NCBI GenBank assembly: GCA_013397695.1 | Contig: VYZI01001046.1 | Location: 1 to 64,000, forward strand | Direction: 5' to 3' | Length of the DNA: 64,000 nucleotides | From: Centropus unirufus | Lineage: Eukaryota > Chordata > Aves > Cuculiformes > Centropidae | Shown: in pieces, positions 45,301 through 60,300 of the stretch | How positions within the stretch are numbered: position 1 is the first letter of the stretch | Layout: every line of letters begins with the position of its first letter | Notes under the pieces: generated by a model | What the model was told of the DNA's origin: nothing | The model's database searches: none | The model's input: only the letters and a program-made list of their open reading frames with translations | Program-made: the position numbers and the translations under genes

Positions 45301-48300
45301 TGGGAAGAAATTCTTCACAATGAGCGTGGTGAGACCCTGGTCTGTGTTTTCCAGAGCAGTCCCATGCCTGGAGGTGTTAAGGCCAGGTTGGATGGGGTTT
45401 GGAGTACCTTCATCTCATGGGAGTCCACGGCAGAGGTTTGGAACTGGATGGGTTTTGAAGTCTCTTCCAACCCAAACCATTCCATGAAGGTGTTGGCAGA
45501 CCAGGCCTGTGCTAGTGATGTGCAGCCCTTTGTGCCCTCAGCCTTTCACCAATAAAACCTTACCAAATATAGCTGCAAATTCTAGTGAAGGATTGCTGCA
45601 AAAATGGTGCCTGAACCTCAGTTCTATCCATAAAAATCAATGTGGCTTGTTTTTTTTTCCTGTAGCTCTGACAGATCCAAACGCATCAGCTGCCCAGCAA
45701 GCGGTCCTTCAGCAGCATCTCAATAACTTGACTTATTCACCCTTTGGAGATTCCCCACTCTTCAGAAACCCCATGTCAGACCCAAAGAAGAAAGAGGAGG
45801 TATGCGTGTGTAAACATTAATCTCATTTTAAGGGTAACATTAGAAATTAATTTGTTCTGTGCTATCTTCACATAAGGACACAGAGGGCGGCAGAGTGAGT
45901 AGCCTTCTGTAAACTCTTACTGGTGCTGTGCGTTTTTGTGCTGCCCAGGCCCCAAACGGCTTGTGCTGAGGCTTTGTTCACAGCTTCTGACCTGCAGGGC
46001 CTTGACGTTGGTGTTCTTGTTACACACACTGCTTCCAGGAGAGAGAGTAAAGAGGGGCAATTGTCTGCTTGGAGTATTTTTAGTGTTTAGCTGGGGCTTT
46101 GCTTGTGACAGGCTCTTGCTCTGTTGACTTGTTTTAAAAACCAACAGAAACCTTTCAGACTTTTAAGTGTTAGAGGCCGTTAAAAACAGCTCCTGACTCC
46201 AGTAAATGCTAGGAGTTGGGGATTCCTCTGGCAAGGTTTGCCCAGAGACCCGGGGAGTCTCCTTCCCAGGGCATGGCTGTCTCTTTGCTATTTGCAGGCA
46301 CAAGGAGTTGTGGAGCTGAGCGTGTATCCCAGATGCACATGCACAGGGGTCACTGATGCAGCTGCACAGACACAGACAAGATGTTGCTCTCAGCACCCCT
46401 ATCGTGCTTCCAGGACTCCTGTAAAAGATACAGCCATGCCCTTCTCTTTCAGCGATAAGGGTTGATGTTCTCACCTGCGCGTCTGCAGACCCCTTGTTAG
46501 CGTGGCTCCTCTGATAGCCTGTCAAGATCTGGAGTTCTCTTGCCTGCCCCACAGGTCTGCTACTTGCTAGCTAATCCTGATGCTTGCTGCTAAGAGAGGC
46601 GTGTGCTCACTTGCTCGTTTCATGGGCACCCTGTGCTCGTGGCTCTATCAGTATCGGCATGAGCTTTCTGCCTCTCAGATGTTCCTGCCAGGACCCAGGG
46701 CCTCCTACCTATGGGCTGGTTCAGCTTGAAGCTTGCTAGGCAATTATAGGTGCCCCTGGCACACATGAGGTTTGGGGGTGATGCCAGTGCTCTGCCTGTC
46801 CCTCACTGCCAGCTGCTAGCACCCAGCAAGCTGTGGTCTTGTTCTGAAGGGTATTGCCAAGAGATTCACTCAGGTACACCTGGAACACACTGGTCCTTCC
46901 CCAGGGGCTGGAGCAGAGGCCCTTGTCCTCTCCAGGCACTGAGGCTGCCCCTCGCCTCGGCTGCAAGGTGTGCACACCTCCTGTCTGACACCAGTTGCTG
47001 TCCCGCAGTTGACAGGAAACTCGGGTTGGCCCTCTCCAAATGTTGGTCATTTATTAATGGGCTGTCAGTGAGAGACTGCAGGCTTTTGGCCTTTTGTGTT
47101 GTTCCCATGGTCTGTTGTCGAGCAGGCTATCTTTGGGTTCATTTATTCCTTTTCCCATTAACTTATTTGCTTTTCTGCTTTGAGTTTAGAAGGTCCTTGA
47201 CTGACAGCTTTAACAAAGCAGGCACTTGCCATCCACGAACCCTTACAGTAAGTGGCATGCGAGTTCCAGTTCTACGTATTTTCTTTTTTTTCTTTTTTTT
47301 TTTTTTTTTTTTTAATTCAGAGGCTGAAACCAACGAACCCAGCAGCTCAGAAGGCCTTAACGACACCCACCCACTACAAACTGACTCCCCGTCCAGCGAC
47401 CAGAGTGCGACCAAAAGCTCTGCAGTCAGCTGGCTCAGCAAAATCTCACCTCTTTGATGGTCTGGATGATGACGAGCCATCCCTGTCCAATGGTGCATTT
47501 ATGCCAAAGTGAGTTTCGCTTATGTGTATTGGAGGGAGGAGGTGGTGCAAGCATGTTGTGATCACGTTCAGTAAAATCCTGTAGTGTGTCCTAAATGCCA
47601 CGGCAGCTTTGTGGCCTGGTTAAAATACAAATAGCAACAGGTCTTGTGTAAAATCACAGAATGCCAGGTTGGAAAGAACTTTGGAGATAATCTGGTCCAA
47701 CCTTTTAGATGATTAAAACGAGATGGTCCAGAACCTTGTGAAGCTGAACCATAAAGGTGTCCAGGAAGGCTCTGCAGAGGGACCTGGACAGGCTGGATCC
47801 ATGAGCTGAGACCAACGGGAGGAGGTTCACTCAGGCTGAGTACCAGGCCCTGCACTTGGGACACAACAGCCCCATGCAGCTTCAGGCCTAGGGAAGAGTG
47901 GCTGGAAGGCTGCTTGGCAGAGGGGGACCTGGGAATGCTGATAGACAGCAGCTGAACTTGAGCCAGCAGTGGCTCAGGTGACTGAGAATGCCAATGGCAT
48001 CATGGTCTGTATCGAAAAGAGCGTGGCTAGCACGAGCAGGGAGGGGATTCTGCCCCTGCACTTGACACTGGTGAGGCCGCACCTCAAATCCTGTGTTCAG
48101 TTCTGGGCCCCTCACTCCAAGAAAGACCTTGAGGGGCTGGAGCGTGTCCAGAGAAGAACAATGCCAGTGGAGGGGTGGGAGAACATGGGTTATGAGAAGT
48201 GGCTGAAGGCCCTAGGGCCTCATCACTGTCTCCAACTGTCTGAAAGGGGGTTATAGCAAAGTGGGTGTTGGTCTTTTCTCCCAAGTAACAAGCGATAGGA

Positions 48301-51300
48301 TGAGATAAAATGGCTGCACATTGCACCAGGACAGGTTCAGATTAGACATCGGGAAAAACTTCTTCATGGCAAGTGTTCTCAGGCACTGGCTGAGGCTATA
48401 CAAGGCAGTGTTTGAGACCCCATCCATGGAGGGGCTTGGAAAATCGGCAGAGGAGGTGCTCAGGGATGGTTCCGTAGTGGACAGGTACGGTTGGACTTGG
48501 TGATATCAAAGGTCTTTTTCTACCAAGTGATTCAATAATTCTATGAAAGCCTTGGATGCAATCCAGTGAGTATTTCAGCTACTGCAGTGCTCTTACAGAA
48601 AGGAGATTGAGTGGGGGAAGAGGCCTTGCACAGTTGATTCCTGATCCATGGAACACAGGGATTAAGCATGAAATAGGTTTGTGCCATGGATGTGACTTCA
48701 AATTACTCTTTGGAGGTGCAGGTTGATGTTTGTTCTTTGTGTGATTTTTTTTTTTTTTTTTTTTTAGGAAGAGCATCAAAAAGTTGGTTTTGAAGAACCT
48801 CAACAGCAGCAATCTGTTCTCACCTGTCAATCGAGAAAATGATGACCTTGCTTCTCCCTCAGAGTACCCAGAGAATGGAGATCGGTATGTGGGTTCCTCA
48901 TGAAGGTGTTTGAAGGGCAAACCGGTTCTGCCTGTCTAAATTATGAACAGAATAGGTAATGACTTTCAGGGACGTATTCTTAGCCACTTGATGGAAGTGA
49001 TCTGACCTGTTGTGAAATTCATGTCCTTGTAAATCAGCTGTGTGTTCTTCCAGTGCGGTCACACACCAATTTATTCCATCCAATGTCAGGAGCTCAAAGA
49101 GGAATGACTGACTTTCTGATTGAGCCTCTCATTCCCTGTATTGAGAAGGTAGGGCATGTCCTGAGGGAAGTGATAAACATGACCCTGAGGTGAGAAAAGT
49201 CTCTTCTGCGTAGTCCTTGGTGATGAGGGCATTGCAAGGGAGCTTCACTGATCCAGATGTCAGTGGACAGATGTCCAGATGTCTTGTGATGGGGCCTACA
49301 AGAAAGCTGGGGAAGGACTTGGATGAGGACATGGAGTAATAGGATGAGGGGGAATGCCTTAAATTGGAGGGGGGAAGATATAGATGAGACATTAGGATGA
49401 ATTTCTCCACGGTGAGGGTGATGAGGCCCTGGCACAGAGAAGTGGTGGCTGACCCATCCCTGAAGGTGTTGAAGGCCAGGTTGGATGGGGCTTAGATCAC
49501 CCTGATGCAGTGGGAGGTGTCCCTGCACGTGGCAGGAGGGTTGGAAATGGATTGGCTTTGAGGTGCCTTCCATCCCAAACTGTTCCATGATTCTCTGACG
49601 CCCAGCTCAGGTGCAGAATGGCAGAGGTTGTCTAACAAGGGCCAGGCAAAAGAGCATTATGGTTTCTCTCAGTCTGCTGACTCTGCAGTTTGCGTGGTGG
49701 TCCTGATTGCTCTTTGTTTGAAAAGGCATCAGAAGTTCAATTTCTTTACAACTAAATAATTCAACTTGATTCCTTCAGGTTCTTTTTGTCAGTGCCTTCT
49801 GATGAAAACCACAGACAAGATGGCGAGCGAGAAGAGGAGGAGGACCATCACGAAGTAACCAGGTTTTACACAAACCCAATCGCCAAGCCCATCCCACAAA
49901 CCCCAGAGAGCGTTGTGCACAAACAGCAGAACAGCCTGGATGACACCGTTGTGGCTCTGAACATGCGGGCGGCCTTGCGGAATGGTCTGGAGGGCAGCAG
50001 TGAAGATGCCTCGTTCCATGATGATTCCCTTCAGGATGAGCGTGAAGAGGAGCCTGATGCTGTGTATCATCAGCATCCTGCAGGTGAGGTTGTGGTGCTG
50101 GCTTTAGTTGGGCCATTCCTGATGTCACTTCCTTAAAGTGCTCTTGTGCTGGTTTAGACCCTCAGCTTGTTCTTTTGTCCCCTCTTTTCTTCAGAACACA
50201 AGTCTTGCTTTCCATTCTTATATCTAGTGCAGAGATTTTTCTGCTCACTCATAAGCAATTAAATTTCATCACTAAATTTTGTATTGCATCGAGTTAGTGA
50301 AATGTCCAAGTGGGAGAATGAGGGCCATGGAGATGGTGCCAGGGCTGGAGCACCTCCTATACAAGGACAGGTTGAGAGAGTTGGGTTTGTTTAGTCTGGA
50401 GAAGTAGACTGCTGGAAGACCTTAAAGCAGCTTCCAGTATGGAAAGCAGCTACAGGAAAGCCGGAGGTGGGGTGGAACTGAATAGTCTTTAAGGTCCCCT
50501 CCAACCCAAACCATTCCATGTCTCTATGACCCAGCCTGTAAAGGATCTGCAGGAGCAGACAGAGTTGTCTCTCGATCAAGAGCAAGCTCTTATGAGTCAG
50601 AAACGTAATGCTTGGCATTTACCAGTGTGCAGACTGCATTGTAGAATTCACTGGGAGAGGATTGGACCATAGAACAAGGTTGTCTCCATGGACCCATTGT
50701 GTGTTCGTGCTCTCCATTCTGGTCTCAGAGTCTGGCAAAACTGTAAAGGCAGACAAGTGTGAAAACAGAACAAGAGATCTTGAGTTTCTCTCCCTTCACT
50801 AAGACCTTAAGGCTAGTGAAGAGCCAAGGTTTTTTTTTTTTTTTTTAACTCGTGGTCTGGAGAAGGTGGAAAAGAATGTGATTTCTTCAGCCTTTCAGGT
50901 GATAGGTGGCATCCATATCTCTATGTGGCTAGAGTGCATCCGGAGAAGGGAAGGATGCTGGTGAAGGGTTTGTAGAGCGACAGTTATGAGTAGTGGCTGA
51001 GGGAGCACTTCATCGCTTCTAGAACTTCATGAAAAGAGGTTGTAGCGAGATGGGTGTTGGTCTCTTCTCCCAAGTGACAGGTGGTAGAACAAGAGGAAAT
51101 GGCCCGAAGTTGCTCCAGGGGAGGTTCAGGTTGGATGTTGAGAAAAATTTCTTCATGGAAAGGGTTTTTCAGGCACTGGCAGAGTCTGCCCAGGAAGGTG
51201 GTGGAGTCCCATCCCTTGAGAGGTTTAAAATACAGGCGGAGGAGGTGCTCAGGGACATGGTTGGATGGAGATGGCTGAACTCAATCACAAAGGTCTTTTC

Positions 51301-54300
51301 CAACCAAACAGTGTGGTCAGGAGGTGCCCGAGTTCCTGCGTTATTAAAGCTGAAAGAGTTTCTGGTAGGAGTTGCTGCATGTGTTTGCTTTTTCTTTTGT
51401 TTCCTCCCCATCTGCTGCTGATCTCTTGACACACTGCGAGTCTGGAAGAACCTGGCATAGTGATTGTCTGACACTTGCCGTGAAGGCTGTGGGATTCAGG
51501 TGCTTTTCTCTGCTCTTGTTGCACTGATTCTCAGTTCATTTAGGGACCTTGAATTGTCCAAGCTTGCAAAGAAATGGAATGAAATGCTTAAAATACTGAA
51601 GCTGGGAGCTTGTTCTCAGCCTGGTTCTCAATGCTGGTCCTGTTGCAGGAATTGTTCTAACGAGAGCCGGGTATTACACCATTCCATCCATGGAGGAGCT
51701 GGTGAGGTTGACCAATGACAGAAATGAATGTATTGTGACAGACTTCACCATCGGCCGCAAAGGTGAGCATGTGCAGCTCCTTGAGGTGCTTCAAGAGGGC
51801 TGGAGCACCCTCACATACAAGGACAGGCTGAGAGAGTTGGGGTTGTTCAGTGTGGAGAAGAGGAGGCTGTGGGGAAACCTTAGAGCAGCTTCCAGTATGG
51901 AAAGAGGCTCCGTGAAAGCTGGGGAGTGCAGGGGTGGGACAAGGTGAAACAGCTTTAGATTGAAAGAAGGGAGATTTAGATGATAGGAGATCTTGGGTGG
52001 AAAGGTTTTGCTGTGAGGGTGGGGAGGCCCTGGCCCAGGTTGCCCAGAGCAGTGGTGGCTGCCCCATCCCTGGAGGTGTTGAAGGCCATGCTGGATGGGG
52101 CTTGGAGCCTCCTGATGCAGTGGGAGGTGTCCTTGCCTGTGGAAGGAGGGTTGAAACTGGGTGGCCTTTGAGGTCCCTTCTAACCCAAACCATTCCATGA
52201 TTCTAAAACTCAGGCTTGCTAGGGTGTTGATGCAAAACCAATCATGAGTTGCTTCCTCCTGGGTTGCTCCTCTGGAGCTGATTGAGCTTGTGGCTGATGG
52301 CCCATGATCAGTGTTTTTCCACTGTGAAGGAGCAGTCACTTTTGCATTGTTCAGGGGACATGTGACAGAGCAGGGTGGTAAGGTGGGGGATGGAGGAGCA
52401 CAGAGCAGGGTAGGTTCACCAACTTGCAGAGGCTTTTTTTAAGGACACGTTGTTCTGATTTGTTTTGCAGGTTATGGATCAATTTACTTCGAAGGAGAAG
52501 TAAATCTAACAAATTTAAATCTTGATGAAATTGTACATATCCGTCGGAAAGAAGTTATTGTTTACCCCGATGATGAAAGAAAACCACCTATTGGTGAAGG
52601 TTTAAATAGGTAATCTTCAGTTATGTAGCATGTGGGGACAGGGACTGGCGAGGGTACTCTCTGTCAATGATCTACTGTCTGCCGGCAGCCACCAAGAAAT
52701 CTAAAGCCAAGGTGTGTGTTCAGATGGCAGATGTATACAGTTTCTAGATACTTGCAAGTCTCTGAACCAGAAATGGGATTTAAAAGCTGTCTTGAGCCCA
52801 TGTGTTCTGTTCTCAACTCCTCTCGGTGTAACCGAACAGCTTTGCTCCAACACCTTGTGGTCTCTTACACTTCATTTGCCTTTAACAGACGAGCTGAAGT
52901 TACCTTGGATGGAGTCTGGCCTACAGATAAAACATCCCGTTGCCTGATAAAAAGCCCTGAGCGACTGGCAGAAATGAATTATGAAGGTAGACTGGAGTCT
53001 GTGTCTCGGAAGCAGGGCGCTCGATTCAAGGAATACCGCCCAGAGACTGGATCCTGGGTGTTTAAGGTAATGGTTTTGCTGTAAAGTGACTTACAGGAAT
53101 AATGGAAGTGAACTGATCAGAACTTGCCATTCAGCAGCTTTGTGGGAACTGTCTAAAGTCAGAGCGACTGAAAAGCTCATCCAGTTCCACTCCCCTGCCA
53201 TGGGCAGGGACACCTCTCACTGAATCAAGCTGCTCCAAGGCCCCTCCAACCTGGCCTTGAAGACCTCCAGGGATGGGGCAGCCACCACTGCTCTGGGCAA
53301 CCTAGGCTAGGGCCTCACCATCCTCATCTTGAAAAATTCTTTCCTAGTATCTCGTCTAAATCTTCACCTTTCCAATTTAAAGCCTTCCCCCCTTGTCTTA
53401 TCCCTATACTCCACAATCAAGAGCCTGTCCTGAGCTTTCCTGTATCCCCTTTCCATACTGGAAGCTGCTCTAAAGTCTCCCACGGCATTCTCTTCTCCAG
53501 GCTGCACAATCCCTACTATACCAGCCTGTCCACGTAGCAGAGGTGCTGCAGTCCTCTGATCATCTCCGTGGCCTCGTCTGGATCCATTCCAACAGTTCTG
53601 TATCCTCTTATGTTGGGAGCTTCAAAGCTGGGCATGGGACTCCAGGTGGAGTCTCAGTAAAGCGGAGCAGAGGGTCAGAATCCCTTCCCTTGCCCTGCTG
53701 GTCCCCACTGCTTCTTTTTCTGCAGCCCAGGGCACAGTTGCCTTGCTGGGCTGTGAGTACACGTTGCCAACTCATGTGGAGCTTCTGATCCACCAGCATC
53801 TCAAATCCATCTCCTTAGGGCTGCCCCTCCAGCTGTAGTAGGAAAAATCCTCACCAAATGGGTTGAGCCTTTGGACGGCTGAGGGCCTGCATGCAGCAGG
53901 CATTCTTGGTCCGTACAGCAGCTGGATTTGTTCAGGTGCCATGGCTGCCATGCGTGGTAGATGGTTACACCTGCTCACCAGTCAGGCCTTTCAGGAAGGA
54001 GGCCCAACATCCCTCTTCCCAGGTATGACACGTTTCCTCCTCTCATTACGCAGGTGGCTCATTTCTCCAAGTACGGCTTACAGGATTCAGATGAGGAAGA
54101 GGAGGAGCATCCTTCAAAAGTAGACACCAAGAAGTTAAAAACTACGCCTGTGCTGCCCCCGGGGCATGTGCCGCCCCAGCAAATGGCCCTGAACGGCAAG
54201 TCAGCGCCCCTGTCTCAGGTAGAAGGAGGACAATTAATAAAAGGGAGTTAATAACATGAAATTTGAAGTGTAGCTGGTGCCTGGGGTGGGGTTGCTGAAG

Positions 54301-57300
54301 TAATGAGTAGCCTGGAAAGTGAAGAGCAAAGCCTTACTCAAGCTTGGACAAACTCAGTCGCTCTTCTGGCCTCTTGATGAGTGTTTGTGTGTGCTTTGTC
54401 GTTACGATACTTGACATTTCGTACTGAGCATGCGTAGGGGTGGGAAGGCTTTAAATTCTGCTTCTTAAATCCTGGTCTGGATGGAGTTTGGCGTGTTTGT
54501 GCCACATGTGGGAGAACATTTGTTCTTGTGAACACTGAACAAATGCTCTATAATCGTAACGCCTTGTGCTGCCTGCCTTGAATGGTTTTTGTGCATTAAT
54601 ATGGCTTGACCGTTATTTGGTTCGCTTTATATTTTACAAATGCGCTCTATTTTTATTAAAAAGTACTTTTTTAAGGCTGATTATGTGCTGGATTTTTAAG
54701 TGTATTGGAATGAATGTGACTGCTTCTATAGCTCTGGGAAACATCCTCCACGTCACACCTCTGTCTTGCATGGGGGGAAGCATTTTATCTCATGCATTGG
54801 TAACCCCTTAAGGTCTACTTTTAAATGTCACTTGGTGGGTTTAAAGGTCAGTCTAATTGCAGCTGTGATAAGACTTGCATTCTCTAAATGTTACTAGGAT
54901 AGATATTGTCAAACTAAGTGGGCATTGTGGGTTAAAACCAGCCCCAGCCTATTTGGAAGGTATCCTGGCCCTGATGGGCCAGTGTAGACCCTCTAAGCCA
55001 GGCTTTGAGTGGCTGGTGTTTGTGAGCAACCCACAGCTTTGTGGAGCAATTTGTCAGAAAGCAAGGGCAGAGAGAAGACTTCTATTCCCCAGACTGGGTT
55101 CTTGGTTGCTTAGTTGTGAGTGCAAACCTTCAGAAGGTGGGTGCATGGGAGGGCTGAGCAGAATGTTGGGTGGCTGTGTTGTGCCAAGAGGTTTTTGTGG
55201 CTGCACATATGCAGGGTTTCTGTTATACCATGCAGTAATGGCACAAATTGTGCTGCGTCACTTCATGTGGTAAGAACAATATCATTACGTTTTTTGGTAG
55301 GAAAGCATTAAATGACCTGGAATTGCTTTTAATCTTACACAGTCTATGATGTATGGTAGGAGCTGAGGGAATAGCAGGAAAGTGCACCAGGGGAGGCTTA
55401 GGAGGCATTAGGAGAAGCTTCTTCACCCAGAAGGTGGGGGAGCACTGGAACAGTTCCCTGGGAAGCAGTCACTGAGCTAAACTTGACAATATTCCAGCAG
55501 CGTTTGGCCAACACCCTCAACCCCATGGTGTGAGCACTGGGTTTGTCCTGTGCAAATTTACAAGTCAAAATATGGGGACAGGAGTTGGGGTCAAGGATCC
55601 TTGTGGGTCCCTTCCAACACGAGATGTTCTATGATCTCATCATAACATCTGTTGAAGCACTGAGCCATTCCAGCTCTCCTGCTTTAGATCCCCGTGAAGG
55701 TTGGTGGAGCCCAGAACTAAAGCTCTGCAGGCACCGGTTCACCTGAACAAACACCTTTCACTACAGCCAGCCCTGATGCATTTCTGGATCCAAAGGGTCT
55801 GATTCCCGATTGTCACACAGGCAGGAAGCCGGTAGCCACAGACTGCTCTTTGAGTAGAGCGCACTCCTATAGCAGCAGAGGAGGGAGCTGCCACGTCCTG
55901 GAGGAATTCTGCTGAGGAGAGTCCAGAGTCATGTTCAGCTGCTGCTCTACTGCCGCTCCTGGCGCCTGGGCTCGTGAAAACACACTCTTCATCCTGCTCT
56001 TGTAAGGACGTTCCTCAAAGACTTGCGTTTTGAGATGAGCATGCGGTTGTCCAGCTCTGCCTGTTCCCACCATTCAGTTTCCCTACTTGTGCAGATGAAG
56101 GGGGGTCAGAGCTGGTGTTTGAAGCAGTCAGAAGTATGGGAAATAAGGTGTGATTGTTAATAGAGAATCAGACATACTCAGCAAACACTTGTCAGGGTTA
56201 ACCAATTTTATTTGCATACCATTAATTAAGGTTTTTGCTTTGGAAAAAGGAAAACTATCAAGCTTTGTTCCCCAAACCCCTGAGAAACAGCCCAGCGTGG
56301 TTTTAAAATTTGTTGAACTCTTGGTGTGCGCAGCATCAAAACATTGAATTATTTGGTCAGTAGGAGGCATCAGCATCCAGACTTGTTTTTTAGATCCCTC
56401 TCTACAATGAATATTAATGAATTTATTAATGTTGCAAGGTACACAGGAAATGGTTACACCAGGGACCTAGCTGCATTAAAGCACAATGAGAGGGGAGTAG
56501 TGAAACTTGGTGTGCGCCACCATATTTTGACTTGTAAATCTGCTCCAAGGGCTGTAGGCGCACTCGGATACCACAGGCTGATACTCTGCATGTCTGCCAT
56601 CAGGTTCTATCTTTACAGACCGCCCCCCAGTCTTGTTTTATCTGTCTCATCTGATAACCTTTATCATGTTTCTTGGCCAGCTCTAATGAGCCAAGAAGCA
56701 GCCATTTGAATATTCCTCAGCACGATTTCCAGTGCGTTTTCTGCTGTGGTTTCCTTGCTCCAAAGTGTCACTTCAGCAATGACGTTACTGGCTGTGGCTG
56801 GAAACCAAGGCAGCTCTCAGCATGAATCTCTAAAAGGACACTCATAAGCAGCAGGGAACGGTATGACTGGAGCAAAACCAGTGCAGTGGAGCATGGACTG
56901 GGGGTTGGAGCCCATCTGGAACCCCCTGAAGGCCATTCAGCTAATATGGCATGGGCTACTTACTCCCAGGCTGGGTGCTTCTCTCCAGTGGGCCTGTCAG
57001 CTGCACAGTCCCAGCAGTGAGTGGCATTCTCCAGTAAGTTTTATTCTGTCAAACAGTTTCCGGTAGCAGAGCTGACTGATAATGAATGGCTTGCTAGCAC
57101 GCTGTCATGCTCTGGTTTGGTACTGGCTTGGGAATGCTGCTGCCATATGTGTTGGGAGACCCTGCAGTCGGGGAGCTGGACAGAAGTAGAGGCGATGATG
57201 GTGGTCAGAGTTAATTCCTGATGTCGGCTCGGTGTTTGTGCTCACTGAAGGTTTGCTGTTCCTGCTTGCAATGTGCGTGCAAGTTGTCTGAAGTGATTGA

Positions 57301-60300
57301 GCATCTGTAGAGGTTGCTTCAGGACTAGGACAGAGGTGACGCCGTGCCCTGGCCTTTGGAAAACCCAGAAATATTAACTCCTTCTGCCTTGGTCTGGTGG
57401 TGGGGATGAGAGATCTACTGGCAGATGGGAAGAGAGCTGCTCTACTTAGCTCTCTAACTGTGGCTGTGCTAGCGATGAGCAGAATATCCCCACATGAAAA
57501 GTTAGAATCATAGAATCACAAAACCATTAAGCTTGGAAAAGGCCTCTTGGCTCATCCAGTCCAGCTGTCAACCCAGCCCCACTGTGCTGACTGAACCTCG
57601 TCACCCAGTGCCATGGCCATACAGTTTTTTAAACCCTCCAGGGATGGGGACTTGAACAAAAAAACCCCACAACTTTCCAGGCCAGTGAATTGTGTCCTGG
57701 TTTACATTTAAAGAAAAGATTCTTTATGTGCGTGCATGTGTGCTCTATGACCCATTGTTACACCATCTTACGGAATCATGGAATGGTTTGGGTTAGAAGG
57801 GATCTCAAGGCCCACCTAGTTTCATGCCCCTGCCACGGGCAGGGACACCTTCCACTGGATCAGGGTGTTCAAGGTCCCATCCAGCCTGGCATTGAACGTC
57901 TCCAGGTGTGGAGCAGCCATGACTTACCTGGGCCAGGGCCTCCCGACGCTTGTCATGAAGAATTTCTTCTGAATGTCTAATATAAATCTACCCCCTTCCA
58001 AATTAAAGCCGTTCCCCCTCATCTTGTCGCTCCATGCCTTTGTAAGACGTTCCTCCCCAGGTTTCTTGGAGACCCTTTTCATGCTGGATGGTTCTCTAAG
58101 GTCTTCCTGGAGCTTTCTCTTGTCTAGGATGAACAACTCCCACTCTCCCAGCCTCTCCTCATACAGGAGGAGCTCCAGCCCTTGGGTCATCTCCTTGGCT
58201 GCCTCTACTTGCTGCAACAGTTCCATGTCCTTGAGCGGTCCAGAACTAGACACAGGGACTTCAAGAGGGGTCTCGGGAGAGTGGAGCCGAGAGGTGGAAT
58301 CCCCTCCTTAGCTCTGCTGGCCACGGCTGCTTTTGATGCAGCACAGAACATGGCTGAATCTTGAGGAGGATCACGTCCACTTGAAATTTTCTGTGGTGCA
58401 TAAACTCTGTTTTTAACTTGTGCCATGTCACAGCTGGGGAAATAAAGTGGGTGCTACAGTGACTCCTTTGCTCACCAGGACCAGTGGTACCACACACCAG
58501 TACTGGGGAATTGCTGCTTTTATACTGATTGCTCAGTCATCTGAAGTGTCCCAGGTTGAATGCAGGCACAGGGAGCTTCATGTGATGGCATTTTGAGGAA
58601 GAAGGGGTGGAAGGTGGGGTGCGCAAAACTTTTTCCTTTTTGTTGGCCGTGTGAAAAAAGGAAAGCTGGAGATGAATTTCTCAATCTGAGCAGCAGAACT
58701 TGGTAAACATCAGGAGGGCATCAGAGGAGCGTGACTTCTCTACTTTACCGTGCACTGTTACGTTACAGCTCTGAAGAAAATGGGACAGAGTTGTCAATAT
58801 TTACCCCTAAACTCAGTGTGGAGCAAGGGAATACTCTGCTTCATCTGCAGGCGATTGTTGAAACTGCTAAATACTCTTTCTCAGCAAACTGCTGGAATCT
58901 GTTGTCAGACGAGGCCTCTGTGTGTGTCCACAGCCCCCAGAGGTGGAGCAGCTGGGCAGGGTCGTGGAGCTTGACAGCGATATGGCAGACATCACCCAGG
59001 AGCCTCCCCAGGAGTCCTTGGTTGAAGACGACATGACAGAGGAGTCAGAGGCGATGCCTGCTTCGACTCACATTGCATCGAGCCTGGGTATTAATCCCCA
59101 TGTCTTGCAGGTGAGTGGCTTCCAATTCGCCTGTCTCGGAAAGAGGGGACTTGGGAGAGGTATTACCTACCTTCTCAGTTTGCCTCCCCAGGGGTATTTG
59201 TATACCAAGTCCCGCACTTGAGATGCAACAACCCCCTGCAGCTCCAGGCTTGGGGAAGAGTGGCTGGAAAGCTGTCAGGTGGAGAATTACCTGGGGATGC
59301 CGGTTGACAGTAGCTGAACATGAGCCAGCAGGGGCTCACATGGCCAAGAAGGCCAATGGCATCTTGGCCTGGATTAGAAACAGCGTGACCAAAAGGAGCA
59401 GGGAAAGGATTGTGCTCCTGGACCTGGCACTGGCCACACCTTGAATCCTGTGTTCAGTTTCGGGTCCAAGTGACAGGCAGTAGGACAAGAGGGAGCAGCC
59501 TCGAGTTGCATCAGGCAAGTTTTACATTGGATGTCGAGAAAAATTTCTCCATGGAAAGGGTTGTGAGGCCCTGGCAGAGGCTGCACAGGGAGGTGCTGGA
59601 GTCTCTATCCCTGGAGGAGTTTGAAATTTGGGCAGGTGAGGTGCTCAAGGATATTGACTAATGGTGGACTGGTATAGTTGGATCTCAAAGGTCTCTTCCA
59701 ACCAAACAATTCTATGATCCTATGAACTTGCAGTAAAGTAGGTGAAGTTAAGATCTAAGAAAATGTGATCAGTTTAGTACTTCCCCACCCATCCTAACTA
59801 GTCCTGTGACCCTGGTTTAACTAGTAGTTTGTAAGAGTTCATCCTCAGCTGGCAGGCTTGCTTGCAGTTCTGAATCATGTGTCTTCACTGTTACTTGAAA
59901 TGTTTGTGGGATGAGGGTGTTCTTTGGTCACGTGCAACACATTGATGCTATCTTCGTTAGGGAAGGAGCTGATCAGATTACCTGGCTTCTTTGGCAGAGT
60001 GGTTGAAAACGTGCAGCTGGATTTATCTCTTCTTTCAGATTATGAAAGCTTCCTTGCTTGCTGATGAAGATGATCTGGACGTGATCCTGGATCATTATCC
60101 TGGGAAGCAAGCTGCAAAAATGGATACTTCTCAAGAGATCTGTTCTCCAAGACTCCCCATTTCAAAATCACAAGGACAGAAAAGATACTCAGGTATTGTG
60201 AGAAGCCACGCTTTGTTGTAAGAAAGAGTTTCATTCTAATATTAACAGGCAAAATCCTGTCACTGAACACACGGCAGAAGAGCTGGATGCTGGGATGGGT

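Larger units (their letters stand above)
54252..58933 (+). other. NUP98: NUP98 intron 20 (about 4.7 kb)
   Basis: The largest coding intron of NUP98 in the window. It holds CR1 pieces at 55340, 57507 and 57772. Stretches 54252-55339, 55651-57506 and 58361-58933 show no exon or known repeat. The AT-richer block 56100-56720 has no recognised relation. Confidence 0.65.

Noticed and set aside
46750..47457. 235-codon plus-strand frame overlapping NUP98 exon 14
   Set aside because: It reads exon 14 in a different frame from the conserved NUP98 one and begins in ordinary intron sequence including a poly-T tract.
54875..55273. 132-codon frame in NUP98 intron 20 as a possible extra exon
   Set aside because: No flanking splice sites in a matching phase, no family resemblance, and no counterpart in the vertebrate NUP98 protein.
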